DNA of 64,000 nt from Candidatus Saccharimonadota bacterium (GTDB lineage: Bacteria; Patescibacteriota; Saccharimonadia; Saccharimonadales; Saccharimonadaceae), in contig JAUNNB010000006.1 of the NCBI GenBank assembly GCA_030531645.1, forward strand, positions 1 to 64,000, read 5' to 3'. The notes beneath the pieces were generated by a model, which searched no databases, was not told the origin of the DNA, and saw nothing but the letters and a program-made list of their open reading frames with translations. Of the stretch, positions 51,721-61,172 are shown piece by piece. A program made the position numbers and the translations under genes. The stretch's first letter is position 1. Each line of letters begins with the position of its first letter.

Positions 51721-51823
51721 TTTTCCACAATTCCACCGAACACCCCTATATTTACAATATATAATATATATGTCATAAAAAACCGAACACCCATATTTTA
51801 GATCAAAAATCCTCGAATTTTCT

Positions 51824-51862
51824 TTGCACAAATAATTTTGCTTATGCTATAATAGACACATA
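51824..51862 (+). promoter_or_regulatory. Promoter of the second VirB6-like operon
   Basis: TTGCAC (51824-51829), 18-nt spacer, ATGC-TATAAT (51848-51853), 9 nt to ATG 51863: leaderless type. Confidence 0.8.
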
Positions 51863-52858
51863 ATGGGTCAAGATAAAGAGAATCCTACATCTCCTGTGGT
51901 GGGTAATACCCCTACATTTTCGAGTGTCCCTCAATCGAGCACTCCAGCTACTAACACTAACCCTACGGAAACCGTCGAGGAAATGCAGAAGCGCATGGCC
52001 GACGAAGCCCGCTACGCCGAAGAGCTTAAGAACGCTCCAGATATCGTCCTTCAGAAAGAAAAGAAACCAGGGAACAAGAAGATCATCTTCCTAGCCATCT
52101 TCGCAGTTATCGTTATTGCGGTTTGTATTACCCTTACGGTCATCTCATCCAATATGGGTGGTGGAAATAAGCAGAACAATACGCCAACGAGTTCCTCCAA
52201 TGAGAAAGATTTATACAGTTATCTTAACTTCTTGATTGAAGGTAAAGAATCGTCAAACAAAGTTAATCTCGTTGACTATCTAGACAATGACGAGAAACTA
52301 TACGCTGAGATTGTCATGTCTGATCAGGGCGATTTGAATATTGAAGAGTATTTTTCAACACTAAATGAAAAATTAACAAAAATAACATCTGAGAACGATG
52401 AGCTTAATTATAGCGATATTCTTGCCGTAAACAGATATTTTTACTGGTATGGCATGGCTCATAACCCTAAGGAAATAGAGATTTTTGAATATTACAACGA
52501 TAACGGCATTGATGCGACTATTGCATATCTTGAGGAGAAGATTGGCAGCAAGGTAGACTCTTCGGAGGCTGGACTCGTATATGGTAATGTCCTCGAGTAT
52601 TACAAAATATATATGTCGTCCTTCGATACGCTAAACTCATTTGGGTGCGTAGGCGCAGAAGGGGTAGATTATTCTCTATGTTCTGACGGAGTAGTTTCTC
52701 CAGAAATTGGAGAAGCTGGGACGACGTTGATTTCTAACGTAATGAACTTTGCTGAATACGTAAATGGCCTTAGAGAAGAAGCAATGAATTCATTAGCTGT
52801 AATGTATACGACAATTACCAATTCAGCTATTGAAGCTGCTGAAGCGGAGGCCAAATGA
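51863..52858 (+). CDS. Membrane-anchored protein encoded with the second VirB6-like gene
   Basis: 331 residues. Disordered cytosolic start rich in Thr/Pro/Ser (1-65), one helix (IIFLAIFAVIVIAVCITLTV) and a mainly helical extracellular domain (about 110-330: LYSYLNFLIEGKESSNKVNL, FFYWYGMA-like RYFYWYGMAHNPKEIEIFEY, and a C-terminal Ala/Glu helix) with two close cysteines (GCVGAEGVDYSLCSD). Unknown family. It overlaps the VirB6-like start (ATGA), so the two should be made in balance; the topology would suit a VirB8-like periplasmic partner, though no VirB8 signature is visible. Confidence 0.72.
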   Translation: MGQDKENPTSPVVGNTPTFSSVPQSSTPATNTNPTETVEEMQKRMADEARYAEELKNAPDIVLQKEKKPGNKKIIFLAIFAVIVIAVCITLTVISSNMGGGNKQNNTPTSSSNEKDLYSYLNFLIEGKESSNKVNLVDYLDNDEKLYAEIVMSDQGDLNIEEYFSTLNEKLTKITSENDELNYSDILAVNRYFYWYGMAHNPKEIEIFEYYNDNGIDATIAYLEEKIGSKVDSSEAGLVYGNVLEYYKIYMSSFDTLNSFGCVGAEGVDYSLCSDGVVSPEIGEAGTTLISNVMNFAEYVNGLREEAMNSLAVMYTTITNSAIEAAEAEAK

Positions 52859-55800
52859 AAAAAGCTAAACGATTATTTATAGTATTGATAGGTGTTGTTC
52901 TATCGCTTAGTGGCGTTATCTTTAGTGTACTTTCGGTAGGTAATGTTTCTGCTGTCAGCGCTAGCGATATTATGAAAAAGTGGGCCTACACTAATGCGTA
53001 TGATTGTATATCTGCGAAAACTATCTTCAAACCTACGATTACACCAGACGATATTAGCCACTCCTATTATCCTATATGGTATGACGCAGCCCAGACGGAA
53101 AATCTTTACATTCCATCATACGGCTACAACGGGACTGATTCTGGCTCAACTACTAATCCTAATAAAAATGGCTGTTATCAAGTTATCGAGTATATGACAT
53201 CACATGGCACGCCTAGTGTAAAAACATACCAAACCGCCCCTGCGCCGAGCACTTTAACAGATAGAGAGAACTATATTGTGGATATGTTTGGCTACGAAAA
53301 AGGTGTCGCCAACGATTTTGGCACCTTTACGATTTCTGCTACAAAGACTAGGACTATGACAGTGGATGCAGATGTTGCACTAGGTGATTTTGTTCCAGAC
53401 GATTGGGATACTAATCCGGCACCAGAACAGGTTGAAACCCCAGGTATCAGCATAAGCCCTGGAAGTGGTCAAAACACAATTCACTGGGAGCGAGTTGGAG
53501 ATAACCCTACTTATGGCATGAAGGTCAGCTTTGTGAATGATAGTGCTGGTAAATCAATGCTTAGAATTTGGATCGATACACCTACCAAATCGTACTACGA
53601 TGGCTTTTCTTTTGTCTCACAAGACTGTTCAGATGCACTATTGTCAAGAGATATCCCGATTGATGGGGTTGTGTCTAATCTATCTGATGTAGCATCGTGG
53701 TTTGATTCACAATTAGCGAATAAGAACTTATACTACACATGTGTCGAAAAATATAAAATTATAAATCCGATAGGATTATCACTCGGTTGGGGTACGATTA
53801 CAGAAAAGGTCAACTACCAGTTTGCATCTGGTGGATATCAAGTTGTACAGTCATCAAGCACAAACACGTATACCCACCCTACAGATTCTACAAAGAAGAA
53901 GACTGCTGCGGAAAACTTTGTTAAAAAATCTTTGGGTGTGACATCCTATGATCGTAAGCTTTCCGCTACTGAACGATTCTCCTTATACTCGTATTATGTT
54001 ACTGAAGCAGCTAAAGAGCATGCCGTAGGTAATTCTACCACGTATTTCGATTGTAACCCAACTAGTACGACAAACCTCACGGAAGTGCCACTCTACCTTT
54101 CGTCAACTGGTAAAATTGAGAATTGTTGGGCTAACTTCAACGGCGCTTCTTTGTCGACTATATGGGTCACTGCTCCAAACGCCGACGCTACAAAGGTTAT
54201 TCAGTTCTCGCTAGCCACAGTTATTACGTGGATGAAGAATAATAAAGGACTAGTTAATCTTAACGAGCTTGATGGGTATGATAGCTTAGTAGGCTCACTA
54301 GGAGAACTGCCTGACCCAAGTGATCCAGGTGGCGGAGGTGGCGGTAACACCGGTGGTGGCACTACACATGAACAAAAGGAAGCGTGCTTCCGTGAAGCTG
54401 GTTCTCTTGGATGGATTGTATGTCCTATGATTTTTGGCATGGATGAGTTCATCCAGGGTATCTACGAAAAACACATTGAGCCACTCCTGAAGCCAGACAA
54501 GGCGATTATCAGTAATCTCGGTGATTCATCCAGTGCTCTCCATACTTCTTGGGGCTATTTTCGTGACTTTACTAACGTTATCTTCGTAGGAGCCCTTCTT
54601 ATTATTATCTTCTCACAGGTTACCGGCTTTGGTATCGACAACTTTGGCATCAAACGCATGCTTCCAAAATTAATCATCGCAGCAGTATTAGTGAACTTGT
54701 CGTTCGTTATCTGCGCGCTTGTTATTGATGCGTCTAATATTGTTGGGCGTGGCATATATAATCTCATGACTACCCTCGGCGATAGCATTACCCCGCCAGA
54801 TAGCTTGGGTGCGAGTGGCACCACCGGTAGCTACGCGGCTGTGATTATTGAGGCATTGATTGTTGGTCTCACCGGTGCTGGTGCAGCCGCTGCCTTTATG
54901 ACGCAGGGCTGGTTAATTATTCTCCCGATTCTCTTGCTCGCACTATCTATAGTCATTTCCGTCCTCTTCCTCTTCATTACACTCGGTGTTCGCCAAGCGG
55001 CCATTATTGTATTTATTATTCTTGCCCCTCTAGGCCTCGTGATGTATATATTACCGAACACCCATTCGTTGTTTAAGAAATGGTTGTCTATCTTTTCAGC
55101 CTTGCTATTTGTATATCCGATAGCCAGTCTCCTAATTGGTGCTGGGTACTTTGTTGCACGCATGCTACTCTTTTCGGGGTCGGACAATATTATGATGTAT
55201 CTCGTAGCGGGGTTAGTCTCCGTTGCGCCATACTTCTTCATTCCATCTATCGTTAGCAACTCGATGAAGGGGCTTGGAAATATTGGAGCCAAACTCCAAG
55301 GCCTCGGCAAGAGTGCTAGTGGTAGTGCGACTAGGGCTATCAACCAAGGTGTGCGTGGCTCCCAGAGATACCAAAACGCTGCGAATCGTCGTCTTAATGC
55401 TCGTCAAGCTAGTTTCCAGAATTCTCAGCTTAAGAAATATGCTAAGCGTAAGAGTGGAATCAGGGGATACCTGCCTGGTGGCCGTGTTAGGGATGAGTTT
55501 GGGCATTATGAGATGGATGAGGCCAAGATTGATGCCTTAGGGACGCGCCCTACTAGTGGCTTGTTCAAGAATGCCCGCGCTAATGCAAATGCGGCTAAGC
55601 TTAGAGATATTGCTAACGCTAGCGCTGCCATTGCCGGCAACGATGTTGGACTTGCTCGCTCGAAAGCTAGTATGGCTATGAGTAATCTCAGGCCAGAAGC
55701 ACTTCGAGGTGCCGAGGCGGATTATGCCGAGGCTGAGACTCAAAAGATGATTAAAGCACAAGAGTCGCTTATTGAGAGCAATATGAAGAGTGCCAACCTC

Positions 55801-56442
55801 GATGAAAACGCGATTGGTAATCAGCTCGAGAGCGCACTTCAGAACGCTGCTACAGACCCTAATAGGCTTGCCGCCTATGCTAACGTACTTAATAAGACAA
55901 AGGAAGGCCAGAGAGTTTTGCGTAGGGTGCTTAGGGAGACTAGTATGAACGGTACGATGGCCGGGAATAATCAGCAAGCCATTGCACGCCATATCACAAA
56001 TAATCCTGGTAATCTTAAGGAGAAAGACCCAGACACTCTCAAGTGGGCGGCCGAGGCTCAGCATACACAGAGCCATGTCGATTATGGTGGGTTCTTACAC
56101 GGTTCCACTGGCGATCTCTCGAACGATGCATTCAAGAATTTGGATAGTCAGGTGCTTGCAAGCTATGCAAACAACGCAGAGACATTAAGGACTTCTCCTT
56201 CATCGTCTCTATCTGCGGAACAAAAAGTTCAACTCAACCAAAGTACAGATGCAGCACGCGCAGCCTTGCAGAGTTACTTTGCTGGTAATGACAACTTTGA
56301 ACAGGATCGTCTCGATCATATCGTCAGAATGGCTGGGTATAGCGATATGAATGAAGCTAGACAAAAATTAGATGGCACATATATCACTCCTGACGGCAAC
56401 GGTGGATTTAAGATCCAGCATGGTGGCGGGCAAACATCATAA
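52855..56442 (+). CDS. Second VirB6/TrbL-like membrane protein
   Basis: 1195 residues. Signal peptide (LFIVLIGVVLSLSGVIFSVL), a unique extracellular domain of about 470 residues with scattered cysteines, a Gly-rich hinge (GGGGGGNTGGG), then the polytopic core (about 500-800) shared with the 22.2-kb protein: SLGWIVCP, LLIIIFSQVTGFGIDNFGIK and LPKLIIAAVLVNLSFVICAL. The last 390 residues are soluble, Ala/Arg/Asn-rich and helical (ANAAKLRDIANASAAIAGND). Compared with the first copy the core is kept while both flanks differ, so it may be an alternative channel subunit. Confidence 0.75.
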   Translation: MKKAKRLFIVLIGVVLSLSGVIFSVLSVGNVSAVSASDIMKKWAYTNAYDCISAKTIFKPTITPDDISHSYYPIWYDAAQTENLYIPSYGYNGTDSGSTTNPNKNGCYQVIEYMTSHGTPSVKTYQTAPAPSTLTDRENYIVDMFGYEKGVANDFGTFTISATKTRTMTVDADVALGDFVPDDWDTNPAPEQVETPGISISPGSGQNTIHWERVGDNPTYGMKVSFVNDSAGKSMLRIWIDTPTKSYYDGFSFVSQDCSDALLSRDIPIDGVVSNLSDVASWFDSQLANKNLYYTCVEKYKIINPIGLSLGWGTITEKVNYQFASGGYQVVQSSSTNTYTHPTDSTKKKTAAENFVKKSLGVTSYDRKLSATERFSLYSYYVTEAAKEHAVGNSTTYFDCNPTSTTNLTEVPLYLSSTGKIENCWANFNGASLSTIWVTAPNADATKVIQFSLATVITWMKNNKGLVNLNELDGYDSLVGSLGELPDPSDPGGGGGGNTGGGTTHEQKEACFREAGSLGWIVCPMIFGMDEFIQGIYEKHIEPLLKPDKAIISNLGDSSSALHTSWGYFRDFTNVIFVGALLIIIFSQVTGFGIDNFGIKRMLPKLIIAAVLVNLSFVICALVIDASNIVGRGIYNLMTTLGDSITPPDSLGASGTTGSYAAVIIEALIVGLTGAGAAAAFMTQGWLIILPILLLALSIVISVLFLFITLGVRQAAIIVFIILAPLGLVMYILPNTHSLFKKWLSIFSALLFVYPIASLLIGAGYFVARMLLFSGSDNIMMYLVAGLVSVAPYFFIPSIVSNSMKGLGNIGAKLQGLGKSASGSATRAINQGVRGSQRYQNAANRRLNARQASFQNSQLKKYAKRKSGIRGYLPGGRVRDEFGHYEMDEAKIDALGTRPTSGLFKNARANANAAKLRDIANASAAIAGNDVGLARSKASMAMSNLRPEALRGAEADYAEAETQKMIKAQESLIESNMKSANLDENAIGNQLESALQNAATDPNRLAAYANVLNKTKEGQRVLRRVLRETSMNGTMAGNNQQAIARHITNNPGNLKEKDPDTLKWAAEAQHTQSHVDYGGFLHGSTGDLSNDAFKNLDSQVLASYANNAETLRTSPSSSLSAEQKVQLNQSTDAARAALQSYFAGNDNFEQDRLDHIVRMAGYSDMNEARQKLDGTYITPDGNGGFKIQHGGGQTS

Positions 56443-56447
56443 GTAAT

Positions 56448-56471
56448 ACTCCGCCTCCGGGCGGAGTTTTT
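56448..56471 (+). terminator. Terminator of the second VirB6-like operon
   Basis: ACTCCGCC / GGCGGAGT, TCCG loop, T5. Confidence 0.85.
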
Positions 56472-56489
56472 ATAAGTGTATTTTTATGT

Positions 56490-56501
56490 TATAATATATA
56501 T
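56490..56501 (+). promoter_or_regulatory. murB promoter, leaderless type
   Basis: ATGT-TATAAT (56490-56495), 6 nt to ATG 56502. Confidence 0.75.
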
Positions 56502-57572
56502 ATGATTCTTCGCGAAAATGTACCCATCAAAGACCTTACCACAATGCGTTTAGGCGGACCCACCACTTTCGTTTTTGATGTAGAAAGCGAAGATGAAGCT
56601 CGCGGTGCATTTACTTTCGCAGAAGAAAAATCTCTTCCAGTTTTTGTCCTTGGTTCCGGTGCTAATACTATTGGTAGAGATAATGGTTTCAAAGGCGTCA
56701 TCATTCGCAACAAAATTAAGGGAATTGAGCCAGTTAATCCAGATGATCTCGAAAATTCAGAATTATTAGATTCACTTAGTGCTCTTCCTGCAGACACGAT
56801 TTTATACAAAGCATACGGTGGCGAAACTTGGGATGATTTTGTCCGTGCAGTTTCAGTCGAAGGCTTCACTGGGGTCGAGGCGCTTGCCGCCATCCCAGGC
56901 ACTGTTGGTGCAGCCCCTGTCCAAAACATTGGCGCCTATGGCCAAGAGGCTGCCGGTTCCATTTTTGCCGTCGATGTTTACGATTCAGTCGCAGACGATT
57001 ATAAAACTCTCTTCGCAGAAGAGTGCGATTTCTCATATCGCCACTCAATTTTTAACTCAGAACAAAAAGGCCGTTATTTCATCATCGCCGTTTACTTTAA
57101 GCTACGTAAAGGCGAAATCGAAAGCGAGCTTTATGCGTCTCTTCAAGATTATTTGGACAAGAATAATATTACTTCGCGCGAACCAGCTAAGATTGTCGAG
57201 GCTGTCACCGCCGTTCGCAATAGTAAATTGCCAGACCCAGAGACTATTGCTTCATCCGGGAGCTTCTTTAAGAATATTTACCTAGATGATGCCGAGGCGG
57301 AACGCGTAGAAAAACTTGGTGTGCCAGTTCGTCGCCCAGGTAATAAGATTAATACGGGCTGGCTAGTTGAGAACTGTGGCTTGAAAGGCCAGGATTTAAA
57401 TGGTTTCAAAATCTGCGATACTGCCGCCCTTGTTCTTATTAATGACCACGCCGAGGCTTACGCAGATTTAGAAAAAGCTCGCGGAGCCATTATGGATGCT
57501 GTCAAAGATAAGTTCGGTCTCACATTAGAGCAAGAACCTGAAGAAATCCCAGAGGAGGGAATCAATGCCTAA
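56502..57572 (+). CDS. murB: UDP-N-acetylenolpyruvoylglucosamine reductase MurB
   Basis: 356 residues. FAD- and NADPH-dependent reduction of UDP-GlcNAc-enolpyruvate to UDP-MurNAc. Opening TTMRLGGPTTFVFDV, FAD-site VLGSGANTIG and GVEALAAIPGTVGAAPVQNI followed by GAYGQE, the DFSYRHSIF segment, and SSGSFFKN near the C-terminus whose Ser is the usual proton donor. It has the long (type I-like) C-terminal part with KINTGWLVENCGLKG. It overlaps folD by 8 nt. Confidence 0.95.
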   Translation: MILRENVPIKDLTTMRLGGPTTFVFDVESEDEARGAFTFAEEKSLPVFVLGSGANTIGRDNGFKGVIIRNKIKGIEPVNPDDLENSELLDSLSALPADTILYKAYGGETWDDFVRAVSVEGFTGVEALAAIPGTVGAAPVQNIGAYGQEAAGSIFAVDVYDSVADDYKTLFAEECDFSYRHSIFNSEQKGRYFIIAVYFKLRKGEIESELYASLQDYLDKNNITSREPAKIVEAVTAVRNSKLPDPETIASSGSFFKNIYLDDAEAERVEKLGVPVRRPGNKINTGWLVENCGLKGQDLNGFKICDTAALVLINDHAEAYADLEKARGAIMDAVKDKFGLTLEQEPEEIPEEGINA

Positions 57573-58383
57573 AATTCTAAACGGTACCGAGCTCGCAGAT
57601 TTTGTGAAAGAGCGCCAAGCTCATTCTGTCCGTGCCTTAAAATCTGACCGCAAATTTCCAAAGTTGGTCATCATTCGTGATTCCGATAATCCAGTTATTA
57701 TGAAATATGTCGAGCTTAAAAAAGAATACGGTAGTGATATTGGGATTATCGTGGAAGATCGTTTTGCAGAAGATTTGATTGGTCTCAAAGAAATTGTCCG
57801 TGATGCTTCCGCCGACCCAGCAGTTTCCGGTATTATAGTTCAGCTTCCATTGAAAGATAAATCTTGGACCGATGAAGTAGTCGCTGAAATTAAACCAGAA
57901 AAAGATGTAGATGGTTTGAACTCCGCCGCTCTCGTCAAAGCCGGTAAGCATCCGATTTTCGAATCCGCCACTGCTACTGCTATTAATTGGCTCATCTCCG
58001 GCTATGATATTAATCTCGAAAATCGACACATTGCTATTGTCGGGAAAGGCCGCCTCGTCGGCGAACCGCTCATTCGTATGTGGCGTGGAGCCGGTCATGA
58101 TGTTACAGTTTTTGATAGTAAATCTGACCTGAAGGAGCTTCGTAATTTCGACCTTATCGTTACCGCTACTGGCAAACCTCATATTATTACAAACGAAATG
58201 GTCAAATCAGGCGCCATCGTTATTGATGCTGGTACCGCTTCAGAACACGGCATCCTCGTTGGCGATCTTGCTGAAGATGTGCGCTCACGTAGCGATTTGA
58301 AAGCCTTCACTCCAAAGGTTGGCGGTGTTGGCCCACTCACTGTTGCAGTTCTCTTTGAAGACGTCATCTCTGCTGCATCGTGA
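57565..58383 (+). CDS. folD: Methylenetetrahydrofolate dehydrogenase/cyclohydrolase FolD
   Basis: 272 residues, GGAGG before the ATG inside murB. Oxidises 5,10-methylene-THF and hydrolyses the methenyl form. YVELKKEYGSDIGI carries the catalytic Lys region, GIIVQLPLKDK, EKDVDGLNS, the NAD(P) site AIVGKGRLVGEPL and the end KVGGVGPLTVAVLFE are family motifs. The usual GRSxxVG reads GKGRLVG. Pairing with murB in one operon is unusual and may reflect genome compaction. Confidence 0.94.
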   Translation: MPKILNGTELADFVKERQAHSVRALKSDRKFPKLVIIRDSDNPVIMKYVELKKEYGSDIGIIVEDRFAEDLIGLKEIVRDASADPAVSGIIVQLPLKDKSWTDEVVAEIKPEKDVDGLNSAALVKAGKHPIFESATATAINWLISGYDINLENRHIAIVGKGRLVGEPLIRMWRGAGHDVTVFDSKSDLKELRNFDLIVTATGKPHIITNEMVKSGAIVIDAGTASEHGILVGDLAEDVRSRSDLKAFTPKVGGVGPLTVAVLFEDVISAAS

Positions 58384-58395
58384 TATAATAGAAAC
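58384..58395 (+). promoter_or_regulatory. Leaderless-type promoter of the reductase gene
   Basis: TATAAT (58384-58389) directly after the folD TGA, 6 nt to ATG 58396. Confidence 0.75.
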
Positions 58396-59136
58396 ATGAA
58401 AGATAAAGTTGTAGTTGTTACAGGTGGAAGCCGCGGAATTGGCTTTGCTACCGTGAGAGCCTTTCTAAAAGAAGGCGCAAAAGTTATTCTTTGTGCAAGT
58501 CGTGAAGAAACTGCGACCAAAGCCGTAGAAGAATTAAAGAAAGAATTTAACGACGCTTCAGTCGAAGGTATTTGGCCAAACTTATTTGACTATGATACTG
58601 TCAAAGAAGCTATTGATAAAATTGTTAAAGATTACGGTCGTATCGACGTTCTCATCAATAACGCCGGTATGTCCGACTCAAAACCATTTATTGATTATAC
58701 TTCAGAAGATTTCGATAAGGTTATGGATCTAAATTTGAAGAGCGTCTATAACTGCTCTCGCGCTGTGGTTGATACTATGAAAGAGCAGGGAAACGGTGTT
58801 ATTCTTAATACATCCAGTATGGTTTCTATTTACGGCCAACCTTCTGGTATGGCTTATCCAACTTCCAAGTTCGCCGTTAATGGTCTTACTAAATCTCTCG
58901 CTCGTGAGCTTGGCCCACTTGGTATCCGTGTTAATGCAGTTGCTCCAGGCATCACCAATACAGATATGATGCAGGCTGTTCCAAAAGAAGTTATCGAGCC
59001 TCTCATTGCTCGCATTCCGCTCCGTCGCCTTGGCGAAGCAGAAGATATCGCCAATGCTTTCGTGTTTCTCGCCTCAGACAAAGCGTCATATATTAATGGC
59101 ATAGTCCTAAGTGTCGACGGTGCTGCTCAAGTTTAA
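58396..59136 (+). CDS. Short-chain dehydrogenase/reductase, FabG-like
   Basis: 246 residues. Rossmann motif VVTGGSRGIGFATV (7-20), NNAGMSD, the Ser in ILNTSSMVS and the catalytic YPTSKFAV (YxxxK), and the C-terminal SDKASYINGIVLSVDGA, which is close to 3-oxoacyl-ACP reductase FabG. No other fatty-acid synthesis gene is in the window, and Saccharibacteria generally lack the pathway, so the substrate may be another carbonyl compound. Confidence 0.88.
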   Translation: MKDKVVVVTGGSRGIGFATVRAFLKEGAKVILCASREETATKAVEELKKEFNDASVEGIWPNLFDYDTVKEAIDKIVKDYGRIDVLINNAGMSDSKPFIDYTSEDFDKVMDLNLKSVYNCSRAVVDTMKEQGNGVILNTSSMVSIYGQPSGMAYPTSKFAVNGLTKSLARELGPLGIRVNAVAPGITNTDMMQAVPKEVIEPLIARIPLRRLGEAEDIANAFVFLASDKASYINGIVLSVDGAAQV

Positions 59137-59142
59137 GATTTA

Positions 59143-59171
59143 TTGAAAAAAGTATTCTCGCGTGCTACTAT
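59143..59171 (+). promoter_or_regulatory. tRNA-Pro promoter
   Basis: TTGAAA (59143-59148), 17-nt spacer, TACTAT (59166-59171); transcription would start a few bases before the tRNA. Confidence 0.7.
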
Positions 59172-59181
59172 ATTTTTATGT

Positions 59182-59257
59182 CTGGGTGTGGCGCAGTTGG
59201 TAGCGCGCGCGGTTCGGGACTGCGAGGTCGTCGGTTCAAGTCCGATCACCCAGACCA
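59182..59257 (+). tRNA. tRNA-Pro (anticodon CGG), CCA encoded
   Basis: 76 nt. Acceptor stem CTGGGTG / CACCCAG, discriminator A and encoded CCA (59255-59257). D-loop AGTTGGTAGC, anticodon stem CGCGG / CTGCG around TTCGGGA with CGG at 59215-59217, and T-arm GGTTCAAGTCC. It decodes CCG. It is monocistronic with its own promoter and terminator. Confidence 0.95.
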
Positions 59258-59301
59258 GGCTAAAAAGCAAACGAGAGTTTACTCTCGTTTATTTTTTAGC
59301 C
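59258..59301. terminator. Bidirectional terminator of tRNA-Pro and the LCP gene
   Basis: GGCTAAAAAGCAAACGAGAG pairs with CTCTCGTTTATTTTTTAGCC (18 of 20 positions) around TTTA; T runs exist on both strands. Confidence 0.85.
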
Positions 59302-59306
59302 GCCTG

Positions 59307-59337
59307 CTGGGAAAGCGCGTAGCGCTTACCCAGACCA
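59307..59337. other. Mini-helix resembling the tRNA-Pro acceptor end
   Basis: CTGGG-A-AAGCGC-gta-GCGCTT-A-CCCAG followed by ACCA. The 11 bases ACCCAGACCAG (59328-59338) repeat the tRNA 3' end (59248-59258) exactly. Confidence 0.55.
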
Positions 59338-59339
59338 GA

Positions 59340-61151
59340 CTAGTAGTCAACACCTAATATTAATACAAAATCAATGCCGTTCGTGTCTATGCCGTACGGC
59401 ATTTCTGTTTTCTCAGTAGCCGTTACACCATAATATGCTTCAAGTTTCGCAGTCGTGTCCGGCAGATCGGAAACCTTATATAAATAAAACTTTTCCATAT
59501 ATTCACCTGCCGGAGCATCTCCAATTCTCGCGACCGTGAAACCAGAGGCCTCGAGTTCTTGCTTTTCTGCCGCTGCAATTCCGGACATACCCGACCCATT
59601 CAAGACCAAAATCTTTGCTTGTTCTGGTGAATCTTTTATCACCACTTCGTGCGAGAATTCTCGCTTTACATAATCTCGAATATCACCGTAATTATTCAAG
59701 CCAGCACTTGGCACCACATACGATGCGCCGTTAATATAATCCGTCGTCACGTAATAACCTTTCTCCTCGCTAGCTAGTGGAACTGAACGCATTTGTGACA
59801 AATCGAGCGAAGTGGCAAGTCTCGCTGCAGACGCAATTTCTTCTGCCTTAAGATTCATTCTGACATTGTCGCCAAGCACCGATGCAACGTTGATGAGCTC
59901 CGTCAATGAAAAGCCGCGCTCTACAATTTTATTTTTTAGTGCAATCAAAATTTTCTGTTGGCTAGCCGTGCGAGTAAAGTCACCACGTAAAGTTCCGTGC
60001 CTTGCGCGTGCCAACCCAAGTGCCTGAGTTCCATTGATAGGACAAGGTTCACCAGCTTTAATATAAGTCTTTGTCCAGTCGTCTTGAACATCCTCATCAA
60101 GAGTCACCGTGATGCCGCCAAGTGCGTCCACTATCGAAACCAATGCCTGCCAGTTTACGTGGACGTAATATTGGATGTCTACACCCAACACATTAGAAAC
60201 CACATCGGTTAGGGCGTTTGCGCCAGCGGTTTCATTGTCTCCATATTGGTTTGCGCACCAGTAGGTCTCGTTAATTTTACCAATCCCAGTACAAGTCCCT
60301 ACGAATAAATCGCGTTGCACGGATACCATAGCCGTATCACCGGTATCCTGATCAAGGGAAACAAGCATAATAGAATCGGTTAACTGCGAACCATCGTGCT
60401 TGCCGTCACCCTCGGTACCTTGCATATCGTAGCCACTCGTTCCGAATAGCAACACATTTGTGCGCCCCAAACTGTCTTCCTTCAACCTTTGCGAAGCATC
60501 CTTCATAACTGCAGAACGGAACAAATCAAGCAAGCCCACCTGGCCACCAGTCATTCTAGAGATAATTGAATCACCCCAAAAATACATCACACCGGCTATC
60601 AATACGCAAGCCGTAGCTAGTGTCAAAACCACGCGCTTAATTTTCTTGGAACGCTTCTTCCTGAGTGAAGTCCTGACTTTTTTCTTGTGCTTCCTAAGTT
60701 CGTCTGAATGCAAGTCTAAAGATAATTCATCATCTGAAAAACCAAGCACCTTACGACGATATTCGTCCTCAGCCGTATATTTTCTTGTGCTACCAGAACT
60801 TTGTCCAACACGTTTGTTGGATGCCTCACCTACACGCTTACTCGAAGCCTGCCCAACTGTTCTTCGATATGCCGAGCTCTCACTAGCTTTCTTTGGAGCA
60901 GCCTTTTTAGCTGAACTGCTGCTATAATCACTACCCAAGGTCACCCAACCAGAAGATCCAGAAGAAGATTTACGAGCCGTGCTTTTTTGTCCATAACCCT
61001 TTGCGTTTCTTTGCAAAGCAAACGGATCGCGCGTTGTTGCTACCGGCACGCGGCGGTTAGTATAAGTGACAGGGTCGTATTGAGTTTTAGTAGTCCTAGA
61101 GGAAGAACTCTGTGCTCTTTCCGCACGAGTTTGTAGACCATCGATACTCAT
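59340..61151 (-). CDS. LytR-CpsA-Psr (LCP) family glycopolymer transferase
   Basis: 603 residues from ATG 61151 with GGAGGAAGAGG upstream. A basic, Ser-rich cytosolic region of about 165 residues (unusually long) precedes one helix (VVLTLATACVLIAGVMYFWG). The LCP domain (about 210-400) shows RTNVLLFGTSGYDMQG, LTDSIMLVSLD, MVSVQRDLFV, NETYWCANQYG and LARARHGTLRGDFTRTASQQ, which hold the conserved Asp/Arg set. A LytR_C-type domain follows (AKILVLNGSGMSGIAAAEKQ ...). LCP enzymes attach polyprenyl-linked glycopolymers to peptidoglycan. Divergent from the LexA-like gene. Confidence 0.9.
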   Translation of the reverse strand: MSIDGLQTRAERAQSSSSRTTKTQYDPVTYTNRRVPVATTRDPFALQRNAKGYGQKSTARKSSSGSSGWVTLGSDYSSSSAKKAAPKKASESSAYRRTVGQASSKRVGEASNKRVGQSSGSTRKYTAEDEYRRKVLGFSDDELSLDLHSDELRKHKKKVRTSLRKKRSKKIKRVVLTLATACVLIAGVMYFWGDSIISRMTGGQVGLLDLFRSAVMKDASQRLKEDSLGRTNVLLFGTSGYDMQGTEGDGKHDGSQLTDSIMLVSLDQDTGDTAMVSVQRDLFVGTCTGIGKINETYWCANQYGDNETAGANALTDVVSNVLGVDIQYYVHVNWQALVSIVDALGGITVTLDEDVQDDWTKTYIKAGEPCPINGTQALGLARARHGTLRGDFTRTASQQKILIALKNKIVERGFSLTELINVASVLGDNVRMNLKAEEIASAARLATSLDLSQMRSVPLASEEKGYYVTTDYINGASYVVPSAGLNNYGDIRDYVKREFSHEVVIKDSPEQAKILVLNGSGMSGIAAAEKQELEASGFTVARIGDAPAGEYMEKFYLYKVSDLPDTTAKLEAYYGVTATEKTEMPYGIDTNGIDFVLILGVDY

Positions 61152-61172
61152 AGCCTCTTCCTCCACATATGA

